Assembly: GCA_035771175.1 (NCBI GenBank)
Contig: JAYMFD010003403.1
Coordinates: 22,116 to 86,115 of the forward strand
DNA length: 64,000 nt
DNA from: Paratinospora sagittata
Lineage: Eukaryota > Streptophyta > Magnoliopsida > Ranunculales > Menispermaceae
Direction of reading: 5' to 3'
Part shown: positions 48,016-60,440 of the stretch, piece after piece
How positions within the stretch are numbered: position 1 is the stretch's first letter
How the letters are laid out: the number at the start of each line of letters is the position of its first letter
The notes under the pieces: generated by a model
The model's database searches: none
Seen by the model: the letters and a program-made list of their open reading frames with translations, nothing else
Told to the model about the DNA's origin: nothing
Translations under genes and position numbers: made by a program

Positions 48016-51000
48016 AACAATGTTTTTTGGTTAAAACTACAACCCAAACCAAGCACGGCATTGCCTTGGTCGTGTTCGTGCAGTCTCGCAAGTTCTTTAT
48101 ACAAACATAAAATCAAAAACCACTAATTAAACATTTATCAAAGTTGTTTTTTGGCGGAATCGGTGCCTTTGGCAAGGACATATGTTTTGCCCAGGATCTA
48201 GTGTCATCTCTTTAGAAACATAAAAGCACTCAATTTAATCGTTCAAATAACTTTTCTATTTTGTGAAATCTGAGACCAAAACAAACATTGGCATTGCCAT
48301 GGTTGTGTACAGACAGTCTTGCGTGATCTCTATACAAACTTAAAAAACACAAATTACGCATTAAAATATGGTATTTTTGGTGAAATCAACGCCAATGGCA
48401 TTACAAAGGTTGTGCTCGAACAGTCTAGTGTGATACGTCCAAAACCATTGAAGTACCCAATTTAACAATTAAAGTAACGTTTTTTTGGTAAAAGATACAA
48501 TCCTGACCAACCACGGTATTGCCACGCTCTCCCTTGCACTCTCGCCCTACCATTCTACAAATATAAGAAACACAAATTAAGCATGTAAATAAGGTGTTTT
48601 TGGAGAAATCAGAGCATTTGGCATTACATAGGTTGTGCCCGGTCAATCTGGTGCGTTCTCTCTAAAAACCTAAAAACACAATTGAAGACCTAAAACAATG
48701 TTTTCTTGGTGAAATCTTCCACTCAAACCACCATTGGCAATGCCATGGTCGTGTCCGTGCAGTCTCACACGATCTTTCTACAGAAAATAAATTAAAACAC
48801 GTACAGAATTAAAATAAGACTTTTTTTCCTTTTTTTTTGTTAAATCAACAGCCCGAACTACCTTCGGCACGCCTAAAATGTGTCTGGGCACTCTGGTGCT
48901 ATATCTCAAAAAATTATAAAAAAAAATTGAAGCACTAAGACAATGTTTTCTTGGTGAAATCTTCGACTTCAACCACCATTGGCAATGCCATGGTCGTGTC
49001 CGTGCAATCTCACTCTATCTTTCTACAAAAAAAAAAAAAAAAAAGCATACATGAATTAAAGACTTTTTTTTTTTTTTTTGCGATATCAATAACCTGAACT
49101 ACCTCCGGCATTGCCTAAACTGGGCACTCTGGTGCGATCTCTCTACAAGTATAAGAATGACACGTTAAGCATTAAAATAACATTTTTTTGGTGAAACCAG
49201 CAACCTAAACCACCTTAGGCATTGTCGTGGTCGCGTCCGTGGGGTCTCGCACGAACTTTCACAAAAACATAAAAAACACAAATTAATTATTAAAATATGT
49301 TATTTTTTAGCAAAACTCCGCGCCTTTGGCATTTCCCAGGTTAAAACAAGGAACGATTACGTTCTCTTAAAAACAAAAAAGAAAAAGAAAAATCATTTAA
49401 GCCTTAAAAATAACATCTTTTTTGTGAAATCTTTGAACCGAATCACCTCTGGTAGTGCCTTGCTCGAGTCCTTGCACTCTGGCCTGAGCATTTTGTAAAT
49501 ATAAAAAACGCAAATTAAGTATTAAAGGTCTTTTGGGGGAAGTCAACGACTTCGGAATTACAAAGGTTGTGTGCCCTTGCTAACTCGTGCAATCTCTCCA
49601 AAAACAAAATAAATTGAATATAATCAATAAAATAATGTGTTCTTAGTAAATTCCGCAACCCAAACCAACATTGGCATTGCAAGAATTGTGTTTGTGCACA
49701 CTTGCGCGATCTTTCACAAATAAAAGAACAACACAAATTAAGAATTAAAATGAGGTTTATTGGGCAATTTTTCTGCCTTTGGCATTACACAGGTTGTGCT
49801 CGCCCAGTCTGGTGCGATATCTCATGAAACATATAAACACTCAATTAAATCATTAAAATAACATTTTTTATTATTATTTTGGAAAAGCCATAACCCAGAC
49901 CAACTGTGGCATTGCTAAGGTCGTGTCCGTGCAATCTTGCACGATCCTTCGACGTTCATAAAAAGCACGAATTAAGCATTAAAGTAGGTTGATTTTTGAA
50001 AAAATTACGGCCTTTGCCATTACACGGGTAGTGCCCCGTGCAATTTGGTGCAAGTACTAAAACATGAAAAACGCAATTGAAGCACTAAAACAATGCTTTC
50101 TACGTGAAATCTTCGACCCAAACCACCATCGACTTTGCCATGGTCGAATCTGTGCTGTCTCATTTGATCCTTCTTCAAACCTAAAAAAACATTAAAATAA
50201 GGTTTTTTTTTTTGGGAAATCAATGGCCCAAGCATCCTTTGGCACTGCCTAGAACGTACCGGGCCTAATTGGTGCGATCCCTCTAAAGCATAAGAACGAC
50301 AATTTGAGAATTAGAAATAACGATTTTTTAGTGAAACCAACGACCCAAACCACATTTGGCATAGCCATGGTCGTCTTCGTGCTGTCTCGCAAGTTCTTTA
50401 TACAAACATAAAATCAAAAACCACTAATTAAACATTTATCAAAGTTGTTTTGTGGCGAAATCGGTGCCATTGGCAATGACATATGTTTTGCCCAGGATCT
50501 AGTGTGATCTCTTTAGAAACATAAAAGCACTCAATTTAATCGTTCAAATAACTTTTCTTTTTTATGAAATTTGAGACCAAAACAAACATTGGCATTGCCA
50601 TGGTTGTGTACAGACAGTCTTGCGTGATCTCTTTACAAACAAAAAAAACACAAATTACGCATTAAATATGGTATTTTTGGTGAAATCAACGCCTATGGCA
50701 TTATAAAGGTTGTGCTCGAACAATATAGTGCGATATGTCTAAAAACATTGAAGTACCCAACTTAACAATTAAAGTAACGTTTTTTTGGTAAAAGATACAA
50801 TCTTGACCAACCACTGTATTGCCACGCTCTCCCTTGCACTCTCGCCCTACCATTCTACAAATATAAGAAACACAAATTAAGCATGTAAATAAGGTGTTTT
50901 TGGAGAAATCAGTGCATTTGACATTACATAGGTTGTGCCCCGGTCAATCTGGTGCGTTCTCTCTAAAAACATAAAAACACAATTGAAGACCTAAAACAAT

Positions 51001-51789
51001 GTTTTCTTGGTGAAATCTTCCACTCAAACCACCATTGGCAATGCCATGGTCGTGTCCGTGCAGTATCACACGATCTTTCTACAGAAAATAAATTAAAACA
51101 CGTACAGAATTAAAATAAGACTTTTTTTTCCTTTTTTTTTGTTAATTCAACAACCCGAACTACCTTCGGCACGCCTAAAATATGTCTGGGCACTCTGGTG
51201 CCATATCTCAAAAAATTATAAAAAAAAATTGAAGCACTAAGACAATGTTTTCTTGGTGAAATCTTCGACTTCAACCACCATTGGCAATGCCATGGTTGTG
51301 TCCGTGCAATCTCACTCTATCTTTCTACAAAAAAAAAAAAAAAAAAAAAACATAAATGAATTAAAGACTTTTTTTTTTTTTTTTTTGCGATATCAACAAC
51401 CTGAACTACCTCCGGCATTGCCTAAACTGGGCACTCTGGTGCGATCTCTCTACAACTATAAGAATGACACATTAAGCATTAAAATAACATTTTTTTGGTC
51501 AAACCAGCAACCTAAACCACCTTAGGCATTGTCGTGGTCGCGTCCGTGGGGTCTCGCACGATCTTTCACAAAAACATAAAAAACACAAATTAATTATTAA
51601 AATATGTTATTTTTTAGCAAAACTCAGCGCCTTTGGCATTTCCCAGGTCAAAACAAGGAACGATTGCGATCTCTTGAAAACAAAAAAGAAAAAGAAAAAT
51701 CATTTAAGCCTTAAAAATAACATCTTTTTTGTGAAATCTTTGAACCGAATCACCTCTGGTAGTGCCATGCTCGAGTCCTTGCACTCTCG
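48011..51789 (+). repeat. Satellite HOR array, right block (edge type)
   Basis: Continues in the same orientation as the main array: monomers 2-20 (48011-50214), then monomers 1-14 (50215-51789), the last cut within CTTGCACTCTCG. Like unit 16 it has only one copy of the monomer-18 segment (about 49890-49935). It has many scattered substitutions and small deletions, such as the missing ACGAGTTAAGC near 50190. Confidence 0.93.
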
Positions 51790-52844
51790 GCTCAAAATCC
51801 CTCTTCATAATCAGTTTGTCATGCCAATTCTTTGTCCTTTCCTTGTAAAGCTTGGCATTTTCATATGCATCATTCTTGAATTCTTCCATCTCCATGAGTT
51901 GCAATAATCTCAACTCCTCGAATGCCTTTAATTCAAAATTCAATTTCTTGACTGCCCAATATGCCTTGTGCTCTAGCTCCACTGGCAAGTGACATGATTT
52001 CCCAAATACAAGGCGGTAAGGAGACATCCCTATAGGTGTCTTAAAACTTGTTCTGTAGGCCCACAACACATCATCAAGTTTGAGTGCTCAATCTTTCCTT
52101 CAAGTATTCGCTGTCTTCTCCAAAATTTGCGTGATCTCTCGGTTGTTTATCTTAGCTTTCCCATTAGATTGGGGATGGTACGCCAAAGCTCTCTTGTGCT
52201 TTACTCCATATTTTGTCAATAAGGCATCAAAAAGCTTGTTACAGAAATGCGAACCTTCATCACTAATGATTGCTCGTGGGGTGCCAAATCTATTAAAAAT
52301 GTTTTTCTGAAGAAATGTGAGCACCACCCTTGCATCATTTGTAGGAGTAGCCACCGCCTCAACCCATTTGGACACATTGTCCACCGCTACAAGAATATGC
52401 GACTTGCCACAAGAAGGTGGGAAAGGGCCCATAAAATCAATACCCCAGACATCAAAAAGTTTTATCTCCATAATGTTGGTCATTCAAAGCACATGTCTTC
52501 TTGAAATTGTGCCCAACCGCTCACATCTATCACAAGTTTTCACAAACACATAGGAATCTCGGAAGAAGGTAGGCCAATAAAACGCACATTGAAGCACTTT
52601 TGTTGCGGTTCGTTGTGCACCAAAATGTCCCCTCATAGGGTGAAGAATGACATTCATGGAGAATGCTTTGCATCTCATCCTCAGGCACACATCTACGAAT
52701 CATCTGATTGTTACACCGCTTGAAGAGAAGCGGCTCATCCCACATATAGGCCTTTACATCATGCAAAAATTCTTTTTTCCCGAATAGGAAAGATCCTGCG
52801 ATAAAGTCCCATACACCAAAAAATTCACAAAATCTGCAAATCAT
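51790..52844 (-). pseudogene. Integrase of the Athila-type element, interrupted and truncated
   Basis: Zinc-binding N-terminal part at 52484-52844 (CDRCERLG, with upstream His). The catalytic core at 52100-52483 contains [16 protein letters not shown] and [10 protein letters not shown], i.e. the DDE residues. The C-terminal part at 51790-52069 has [10 protein letters not shown] and [11 protein letters not shown] and is cut after MKRDFEP. Two in-frame TGA codons (52100-52102 and about 52091-52093) separate core and C-terminus, and the N-terminal part is frame-shifted. Confidence 0.85.
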
Positions 52845-53188
52845 GGGGCTTTTACCCCTAAACTGTACAACTTCTCATCTGGGAACGTCTCTTGGATAGG
52901 AACGTCTTCTGTCACGCCTTCAGATTGCAATCTTAACAAGTTGTCTGGCACCACATTTTTACTACCCTTTTTATCTCGGATCTCAAGATCAAATTCTTGC
53001 AAAAGTAAGATCCACCTTATTAATCGTGGCTTCGCATCTTTCTTGGCAAACAAGTATCTGATAGCTGCATGGTCTGTATACACAACCACCTTGGACCTAA
53101 TGATGTATGATCTGAACTTGTCATATGCATAAACCACTACCAATAACTCTTTCTCAATAGTTGTATAATTTTGTCGAGCCATATCCAA
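52841..53188 (-). pseudogene. RNase H of the Athila-type element
   Basis: Contains [15 protein letters not shown], the [10 protein letters not shown] segment and the [13 protein letters not shown] segment of Athila RNase H. It follows the RT in order on the minus strand but in a separate frame. Confidence 0.82.
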
Positions 53189-53225
53189 GGTTTTGCTAGC
53201 ACAGTAAATGGCCCTGAATATTTTC

Positions 53226-54264
53226 TCATGCCTCTATCCAAGCACAGCTCCAATGGCAATAATCACTGGCCTCACACATGATTTCAAAGTCAAGCTTCCA
53301 ATCTGGCACTACCATGATAGGGGCTGATATCAAAGCTCTCTTCAACACTTCAAATGCCTTCACACAATCACTATCAAAACAAAAAGAAACATCTTTCTCT
53401 AAGAGATTGCATAAGGGCTTTGTAATTTTTGAAAAGTCCTTAATGAACCTTCTATAAAATCCAGCGTGTCCCAAGAAGCTCCTTATATCTTTTACACACT
53501 TAGGCATGGGAAGTTTTTTCAATTGCCACTATTTTAGCACGGTCCACCTCAAGACCGTTCGATGACACTTGATGGTCTAGAATTATATCTTCTTTCACCA
53601 TAAAGTGACACTTTTCCCAATTCAAGACCAAGTTGGTCTCCTCACAACGCTTCAATTCCAATGCCAAATTATTCAAACATGTATCAAAAGTTGCCCCAAA
53701 TACTGAGAAGTCATCCATGAACACTTCCATGATTTCTTCCACCATATCTGCAAAAATGGCCATCATGCACCGCAAAGTGGCTAGAGCATTACACAGACCA
53801 AAGGGCATTCTGTTGAAGGCATATGTACCATAAGGGCATGTAAAAGTGGTATTCTCTTGATCCCCTAGAGCAATGGCAATCTGATTATATCCTAAATATC
53901 CATCTAAAAAGCAATAATACTCAAACCCTGCCAATCTGTCCAACATCTAATCAATGAATGGGAGTGGGAAATGATCTTTTCTAGTAACTTTGTTCAACTT
54001 CCTGTAATCAATACACACTCTCCACCCTATCACTGTCCTTGTGGATATCAACTTATCATTTTCATTTTTCACCATTGTGATTCCACCCTTTTTAGGCACC
54101 ACCTGTACTGGGCTTACCCATGGACTATCTAAAATAACATACATTATGCCTGCTTTCAACCACTTGAGGACTTCACCTCGAACCACCTCTTTCATCGCCA
54201 GATTCAATCTTCTTTGATGTTCAATGGATGGCTTGTATGAGTCCTCCATTAATATCTTGTGCAT
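53226..54264 (-). pseudogene. Reverse transcriptase of the Athila-type element, in three frames
   Basis: The fingers part (53947-54264) contains WVSPVQVVPKKGG and [11 protein letters not shown]. The palm part (53500-53946) has GYNQIAIA, MPFGLCNA and the catalytic pair in VFMDDFSVFG (about 53710-53715). The connection part (53226-53522) has IRSFLGHAGFYRRFI. Stops and frameshifts lie between the parts; a short in-frame loss is visible after FGLCNA. Confidence 0.88.
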
Positions 54265-54659
54265 ACATAACTGATTCCCTTAATATCTGCAATTGACCAC
54301 CCTAATGTTGTCATGTGTTCTCTAAGAATCCTCAACAATTTTTCTTCCTCAACAGATGATAAGGATGAGAATATGATCATAGGATAGGTGGATTTCTCAC
54401 CAAGAAAGGCATATCGAAGGTGTTTAGGTAAAGGCTTCAAATCTGGTGTAGGTTCATCAATTGTACTTGAAGAATTATCATCCAAGTTTTGTATTTCCTT
54501 TTTCATCATTTCCACTGGTGTTGCCCCAAGAACTATAGCACATTGTTGAAGTTCTTCACTCACATTCTCTACCCTGTTGACTGAATTTACTATGCAATTT
54601 TCCAACACATCATATGGAGTAGCTTCATTCACCATCTCTTGCACACAAGAATCAACCAT
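54249..54659 (-). pseudogene. Protease-RT linker of the Athila-type element
   Basis: Acidic stretch with LKPLPKHLRYAFLG and TLGWSIADIKGIS, the conserved lead-in to the RT of Athila elements. Confidence 0.75.
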
Positions 54660-55315
54660 TTATATCACCTCAATCAAGTGACAAGTACTCTGCTCTGAAG
54701 GAAATCTGAGAGTGTTGTAAATGTTAAAAAGGACTTCATCATCATTCACCCTTAAAGTCAACTCGCCCTTCTGCACATCAACGAGAGCGCGCCCCGTGGT
54801 CAAGAAAGGTCTCCCCAAAATCAATGGTATCTCTCCATCTTCTTCCATATCTAATACCACAAAATCGACTGGAAAGATGAAATTGTAGTAGGCTTCACCT
54901 CGCCCAATCCCAGCTTCCTAAAAACAGACAATGGCATTAGATTTATACTTGCACCCAAATCACAAAAAACTTTATTAAAATTAGATGAGCCAATAGTGCA
55001 AGGTATAGTGAAACCCCTGGATCCTTCAATTTTGGGGAAGCTTTCTTTGCAAGATTGCACTGTCAGCTTCACTGTCTCAAACTCTTCCAGTTTTCTTTTC
55101 TTGGACATAACACGTTTCATAAACTTCACATAATTTGGCATTTGTTCTAGTGCATCAGCAAAAGGGATGTTGACATGAATCTTCTTAAATAAATCCAAAA
55201 ATTTGGCAAATTGCTCATCCAACTTCTTCTTCTGAAAATGCTGAGGAAAGGGAAGATGAGGCTTAATAATGGGAGGGTTATCCATAAAAGTGATGGTGCC
55301 CGGTCTGCATGGCAT
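54660..55315 (-). pseudogene. Aspartic protease region of the Athila-type element
   Basis: The upstream part (54851-55315) has CDLGASINLMPLSVF, the active-site loop in its Athila form. The downstream part (54660-54860) has IPLILGRPFLTTGRALVDV. They lie in different frames, so the protease is broken by a shift near 54855. Confidence 0.82.
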
Positions 55316-56750
55316 CTCCTTTGCTTCTTCTCCTCTTTCTGTGCTTCTTCCTCTTTATTGCGTGATGATGGTAATGTAACATGTTCATCCTTCTGGCTCT
55401 CTGTAGCTTTTTCAGTCTCTTTCCCACTTCTTAAGGTGATAGCTTTACACTACTCTTTGGGGTTAACCTAAGTGTTACTTGGGAAAGAGCCCTGTTGTTG
55501 TGAACTGATAGTTGAAGCTAACTGACCCATCTAAATCTCCATGTTCTTCATTGTTGACTCTAAATTGCCAATCCTTGAATCAATCTTCACTTGGTAAGCT
55601 TTGGATTATGCAAGGAATCCACTCAATAAGTCCTCCAACGATGGTTTCTTCTCTTGTTGCATAGGCATTGGTATCCCTGGTGCAGGATTCAACACATTCC
55701 TATTATTGGAATAGGAAAAATTCTCATGATTCCTCACTCCTAGATAGTACTGATTTGGCACTTGAGCATTGCTTCTGTAATTGTATCCTCTATTATTCAG
55801 GTAATTGGCCTGTTCTGTAGTTGTGGAGGGGTCACCAGATAAATAACCCATACTTGTTGCTGCGGCCTACTCTACCGATGGCTTCACACCTTGAAGAGAT
55901 GCAATCTAATGTGATAAACTTGACAACTGTGCTGAAATAGTTGTCATGTGATCAACCTCATATATACCTACATGGGCCACCTTTTTCACAACTGATCTCT
56001 CACTAGGAATCTCATAAGTGTTGGAGGCCATTTCATCTATCAAGGTAAATGCATCATCCACTGTTTTACCCATCAAGGTGCCTCCAACCGCTTTATCCAC
56101 CAATGTCCTAGTGGGAACTGTTATACCATTGTAAGAGATTTGCAACTGCATCTAATTTTGGAATCCATGTTGTGGACATTTTCTCAACATTCCCTTAAAT
56201 CTCTCCCAAGTTTCATAAAGAGATTATGACTCTCGTTGCTTAAATTGGCTTATGTCTACCCTCATTTGAGCTGTCTTTGCTAGTGGGAAGAATTTCTGAA
56301 CTAGCTCCTCCTATGTGTTCACACTACCTGGTTGCAACCCTTGAGACCATGCCTTCACTTTGTCCCAAAGAAAGAATGGGAAAAGCCTGAAACGAATCAC
56401 TTCTTCTCCAACACCATTCCACTTTACTGTATCATTTTTCCAAGAATGATTGGAGATGGATCATGGGATCTTTGACTGGAGAACCACCATATTGATGTTG
56501 TTGAACCATGGTGATCAAGGCTGGCTTCAACTCAAAATTATTGGCTGCTATTGGTGTCCTCACGATCCCAGAATAATTATCTTGAATTACAGGTTTGAAG
56601 TAATCCCGCAATAGCATTTGATTATTTTCATTGTTGGGCTCCATTGCCTCTTGCTCAACTCTTCTATCTCTTCTAATCTGTCCCAACGTCCTCTCTATTT
56701 CAGGATTTAATGGTACTAATTAGGCACTCCTAGAGCATCTCATATACCAC
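55316..56750 (-). pseudogene. Gag of the Athila-type element, with several stops
   Basis: Pieces in order on the minus strand: 56432-56750 with NNFELKPALITMVQQ and GGSPVKDPMIHLQSFLE; a stretch with a decayed SLYETWERFK-like segment around 56150-56330; 55906-56151 with DEMASNTYEIPSER; 55606-55851 Asn-rich; and a Lys/Glu-rich tail to 55316. In-frame stops separate them. Confidence 0.8.
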
Positions 56751-56859
56751 TTATCCTACCAAACACAATCAAAGAGAAAAATCAGAAAATTTCAGAAAAA
56801 TAAGTCTAAATTAAAATTCAAACCTATTACTATCGATATTGATAGAAAAGTAAGCAAAT

Positions 56860-56877
56860 TCCCCAGCAACAGCACCA
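56860..56877 (-). other. Primer binding site of the Athila-type element (Asp tRNA, decayed)
   Basis: Reads TGGTGCTGTTGCTGGGGA on the minus strand, next to the LTR end. It differs from the Asp-tRNA primer site known in Athila elements only by C-to-T changes at CG or CNG positions, the pattern left by deamination of methylated cytosine. Confidence 0.7.
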
Positions 56878-56883
56878 AAAACT

Positions 56884-58307
56884 TGTTCGTGATCTACTGC
56901 AAGTGTACAGTGTCAACGATGTAGTAATAATCCGATTAGATTGGGTATCGTCCATAGGGAATTATTACTTTCTCTCAATTACCAATTCACAGGTTTAGAA
57001 CTTTATTTAGACGATCAATAGAAGGTATCAGTAGAATAAAAGTGCTGAAAATTAAAGTTGAATGTAAGCAACAAAATGTAAAGAAAATTTAATACTAAGA
57101 ATGATCTAGAGAATCGACTTCACTGAGTTTGCAAATCAAAATTAATTGGGGATCATTCATTGTTAAATTCATTTTCCAGATTTATAAATCAAATCTAAGG
57201 GTTATAAATCCCCTCTCTCGAGTGTCGGATTGAAACCTACAACTTGGATTGGATCTCGACCTCTCGATAAAGATCCAATTCCCAATTATGCCATGAACTT
57301 TAGGGATTTCTCAATGATCTCATAAGATCCTATAAACCTCTCGATTCTATAGTAATCTCATGTCATAAATCTCACCTTCCAACCTAAAGAACCCTCTCTT
57401 GAGTGCCGCCCCTTAGATTTATGTTCATTTAATTCATGATCAGTAAACCAAAAGCATTACGTACAGAGAATTATCAATAAACCATAGAAAATTGCATTAA
57501 CAATGAACAAATATCACAATTAACCCATCTAAGGAAAACTAAGATCCATCTATTCTCCAGAATTAGAGTTTAGTTCACAGTTTTGAAGAAGAAAATACAA
57601 AACAAGATAGAAAGCATTGAAATCATCTTCAAAATATGATAGATATACTGTAAATCTTCAATCCTCTTTGCTTCCGAAGCCGATCTTCGTTTTACCAGAA
57701 ACTTAGCAGTCTTGTCTCCTTCTCCAATGGATTACCCTTGAAAAACCACAAAATTTGATATATAATAACCCTATTTTGCTTCAGAGTTGAAGTGCTTCAG
57801 CTCCATCCCAAGCATTGCAGCGCCTAGAACGGCACAAGTGCACTTGTGTACTTAGCCACTTTTGCCCTCCTATTTTCTCCATTCTTTGGCACTTTCTTGT
57901 ACACTTCTCGCTGATCTTGGTCACTTTTCACCATCATTTGGGCCTCGATTTTCCACTCTTTCAAGCTTTTATTGCCTACAAAACAAAACAACCATAAGTA
58001 AGTAAATCAACCAACTAACAAAATATTAACAATTAACAAGAAACTATGGACAATGATATAAAATGAACATGCTATTATGCAAGTGCCACTAATAATTTTA
58101 GAAAAAATTCCTAAAAATCATATTTATTTTCCTAAAGAAACCTAAAGTATTCTATTCATGAAAACAACTAAAATTAACCTTTTAAACACAAAAAAATGCT
58201 AAAACACTAAATATGAAAAATATGCCAAAAACACCTAGAAATTAGTAAAATATATCTAAAAACCTAATAAAATTCCTACAAAATACTGTGTAAAACTCAA
58301 CTCATCA
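56884..58307 (-). mobile_element. 5' LTR of the Athila-type element
   Basis: On the minus strand it begins TGATGAGTTGAG at 58307 and ends ...CACGAACA at 56884, six bases before the primer site, giving 1,424 bp. There is no coding content; a TATATAT stretch near 57757-57768 is a possible promoter. A 60-codon plus-strand ORF inside it has no support. Confidence 0.82.
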
Positions 58308-58562
58308 GTTCCCGACTATTGAAAGTCATTCCTTCACTAGTGACCATTATCTTGCTGAAAGGAAGATAAAACTTGTACAATGCATAAAAATGTATTCCTA
58401 AAGTTTTTGTTTAAGATTTATGTTTTTGTTCGTTGGACAACATTTTCTCCTTTCCTCTTAATGTTTATGCCAGCATTTCATCTGAGGAACAAATTATTTT
58501 TTAAGGTTTTCACTCCCCTAGGCGATCCTAACTAGTGGCTTTGGGCGGGTTGTGAACCTTTC

Positions 58563-58574
58563 TCTCTGATACCA
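58563..58574 (-). other. Primer binding site of element 3
   Basis: TGGTATCAGAGA on the minus strand, five bases (TTAAA) after the LTR end. Confidence 0.85.
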
Positions 58575-58579
58575 TTTAA

Positions 58580-59923
58580 TGTCACACCCCTCCAGGATGC
58601 GTCTAGACCGGCGGGACACTCACAGGCAGGGCGCGAATGCATTATAACAGTTATCGAGTGTGCAGATACACAATTCAAGTACAAGTTTATTTTCAGTGAT
58701 TTCAGAATATATTTTGTACAGGATTTAGGCAGTCTAGAGACCGCCAATAATAAGGAAACATGCTCCCAAAAATCTTCCCAACTAATTTAAACAATTAGGT
58801 AAGGGGTACAAAATGAGGGCCCAAAACACCTCCACCTAAGCCACCCTAAACTCTTATAAAATGGTTAGCAACAAGATAAGTTATTGCCCAATGGGTAAAA
58901 TAGTTCGTGAATATGACAATTAATAAAGAAGACATCATAATAATACATCAGATATACACAATAATGCATCATAAACAGTGCACAATGGCTTAACATGTAA
59001 GTATACATAACATCGTCTCGTAATGATTCTGTGTCCGTATATTGCCCTAGGTTCACGTACAACGTCCATTTTCAGGTAATCCTAGGTTCACATTGTATGT
59101 CCATCTCCAGGGGAAGCATCAATAATAGTGGGCACAATTGCACCAGTAAATAATTTATAGATCATAAACCAATTACGTCCCTAGGTGGTTCTTATTTCAG
59201 ATATGATGACTATGCATGTGTGGGTCTGGTCTTTACTTACATTAAACAGGATTTGGCAACGCCTGGTGATGCCTATCAGGGTCGGCATCACTTCGTGCAT
59301 TGTTAGGATGTCCAGTATCATCTATACAAGCGGACACCTTCAATAAGACCAACAAGACCAGTCCTCAGGTCGAGAGGTGGGAACACAAGGTCCCGCTTAA
59401 ATACCAAGTCTTCTAGAGCAGCAAGTTGCCTCTGATTCACTATTCAAAGTTACTTTAGGACAAGACTAAGTCTAGTTTACTCAAATTGACCACTACTCTG
59501 GCATAGTAACAATATAATATGTGGACTCCAAATATTAAGGCATAAACATGACATGTACGAACACTATCCATAATAATGCATCGTAAGTGAATAATAGACA
59601 TAATGATAAATGAAACTTTATCAAAAGTCATAAGACACGCAAACCAATGTTTTGTTCCCACCTTCAACTTGCACTTCTTTCCAAAACTGGCATTTCTTCC
59701 AGAGGAAAACAGCTTCGCACCGCAAAGAGAGTCTCTATGAGAGATAGTCTCAAAAGAGGAGAGATAAAATCACAAGGAGAGTGAAGGAAACCAACCCAAA
59801 TAGAGAGAGAGATATTTGAGTTGTGGTGTGAGAAATAAGGGGGGAAAGGGACCTTTTTATAGAGGTCACCATGCCTGAACGTTCGGGCAATGCCTTTTTT
59901 CTGTGTAAACCAGGGGTATTACA
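58580..59923 (-). mobile_element. LTR of element 3 (1,344 bp)
   Basis: Starts TGTAATACCCC at 59923 and ends GGGGTGTGACA at 58580 (minus strand). Within it are one GAACGTTC (59878-59885), the TATA box TATAAAAA (59854-59861) and blocks shared with element 2, such as the GGTTTGCGTGT region, CATTGTTAGGATGTCC and CCTAGGGACGTAAT-like motifs. It is more divergent from elements 1 and 2 than they are from each other. Confidence 0.87.
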
Positions 59924-60440
59924 CTTCATATTAATTAAAATCATGTCCACAAAACATTAATTCATACTACAATACACATTATCCAAAAGGTTTAAAAGTA
60001 CAAAACTCAAATATCTATCACTGGCGAGTCGGCGACGGTCGTTGAGATTTCGACGGTGTTGCTTGGTGGGAGCAAATGGAAATGATGGGCTTAGGGAGAG
60101 AAAGGTTAGAGGGTTTATTGTAGAAAGGGGACATTTATGTTTTTAAAGTTTTTTTTTTTAATTAGTGAGACTCCCTAAACTTTTTAAATATTTGCACAAA
60201 ATCTCACTACCAACCTAGCACAGCGCCTAGGCAAACTCTTCCTAAAATGGCAACGCCTTTGAAAACATTGACTGAAACCAATTTCCAAAGATTGATAATC
60301 CTATGGTGAATTCTACAAAAGAAGGTTCAATTATGAGATTTGTGATCTAAATCTTAATTTTTCAACCAATTCACATGATTTAACCCATCAACAAAAAAAA
60401 TGTACACTTCTTGAAGAAATTGAAACTGAAAAAATAAATA
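59924..60440. other. Unassigned sequence between element 3 and the LINE remnant
   Basis: No ORF of note. A short GC-rich patch near 60020-60100 with GGCGAGTCGGCGACGGTCG stands out from the AT-rich surroundings but matches nothing I recognise. Confidence 0.4.

Larger units (their letters stand above)
51790..58307 (-). mobile_element. Athila-type Ty3/gypsy element, truncated and decayed
   Basis: Read on the minus strand: LTR (58307 to 56884), Asp-tRNA-like primer site, Gag, protease, RT, RNase H and integrase, then a sudden end inside the integrase C-terminus at 51790, where satellite begins. The domain order and the Gag segment NNFELKPALITMVQQ, protease region CDLGASINLMP and RT segment FMDDFSVFG identify the Athila group. 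Stops and frameshifts break every domain. The second LTR and any env-like region are missing. It lies in the leader of element 3 (junction 58307/58308). Confidence 0.9.
58308..59923 (-). mobile_element. Element 3: chromovirus LTR and leader, interrupted by the Athila-type element
   Basis: Minus strand: LTR 59923 to 58580, primer site, 5' leader, then the first 13 codons of the extra ORF (ATG at 58347-58345), cut at 58308 by the Athila LTR. The rest of the element is not seen to the left; beyond the Athila fragment there is satellite. A TTCCTTTCAG tract lies just before the ATG as in element 1, but the AT-rich leader expansion is absent. Confidence 0.85.

Noticed and set aside
57815..57997. 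60-codon plus-strand ORF near the Athila leader
   Set aside because: It lies wholly inside the LTR and has no recognisable features.
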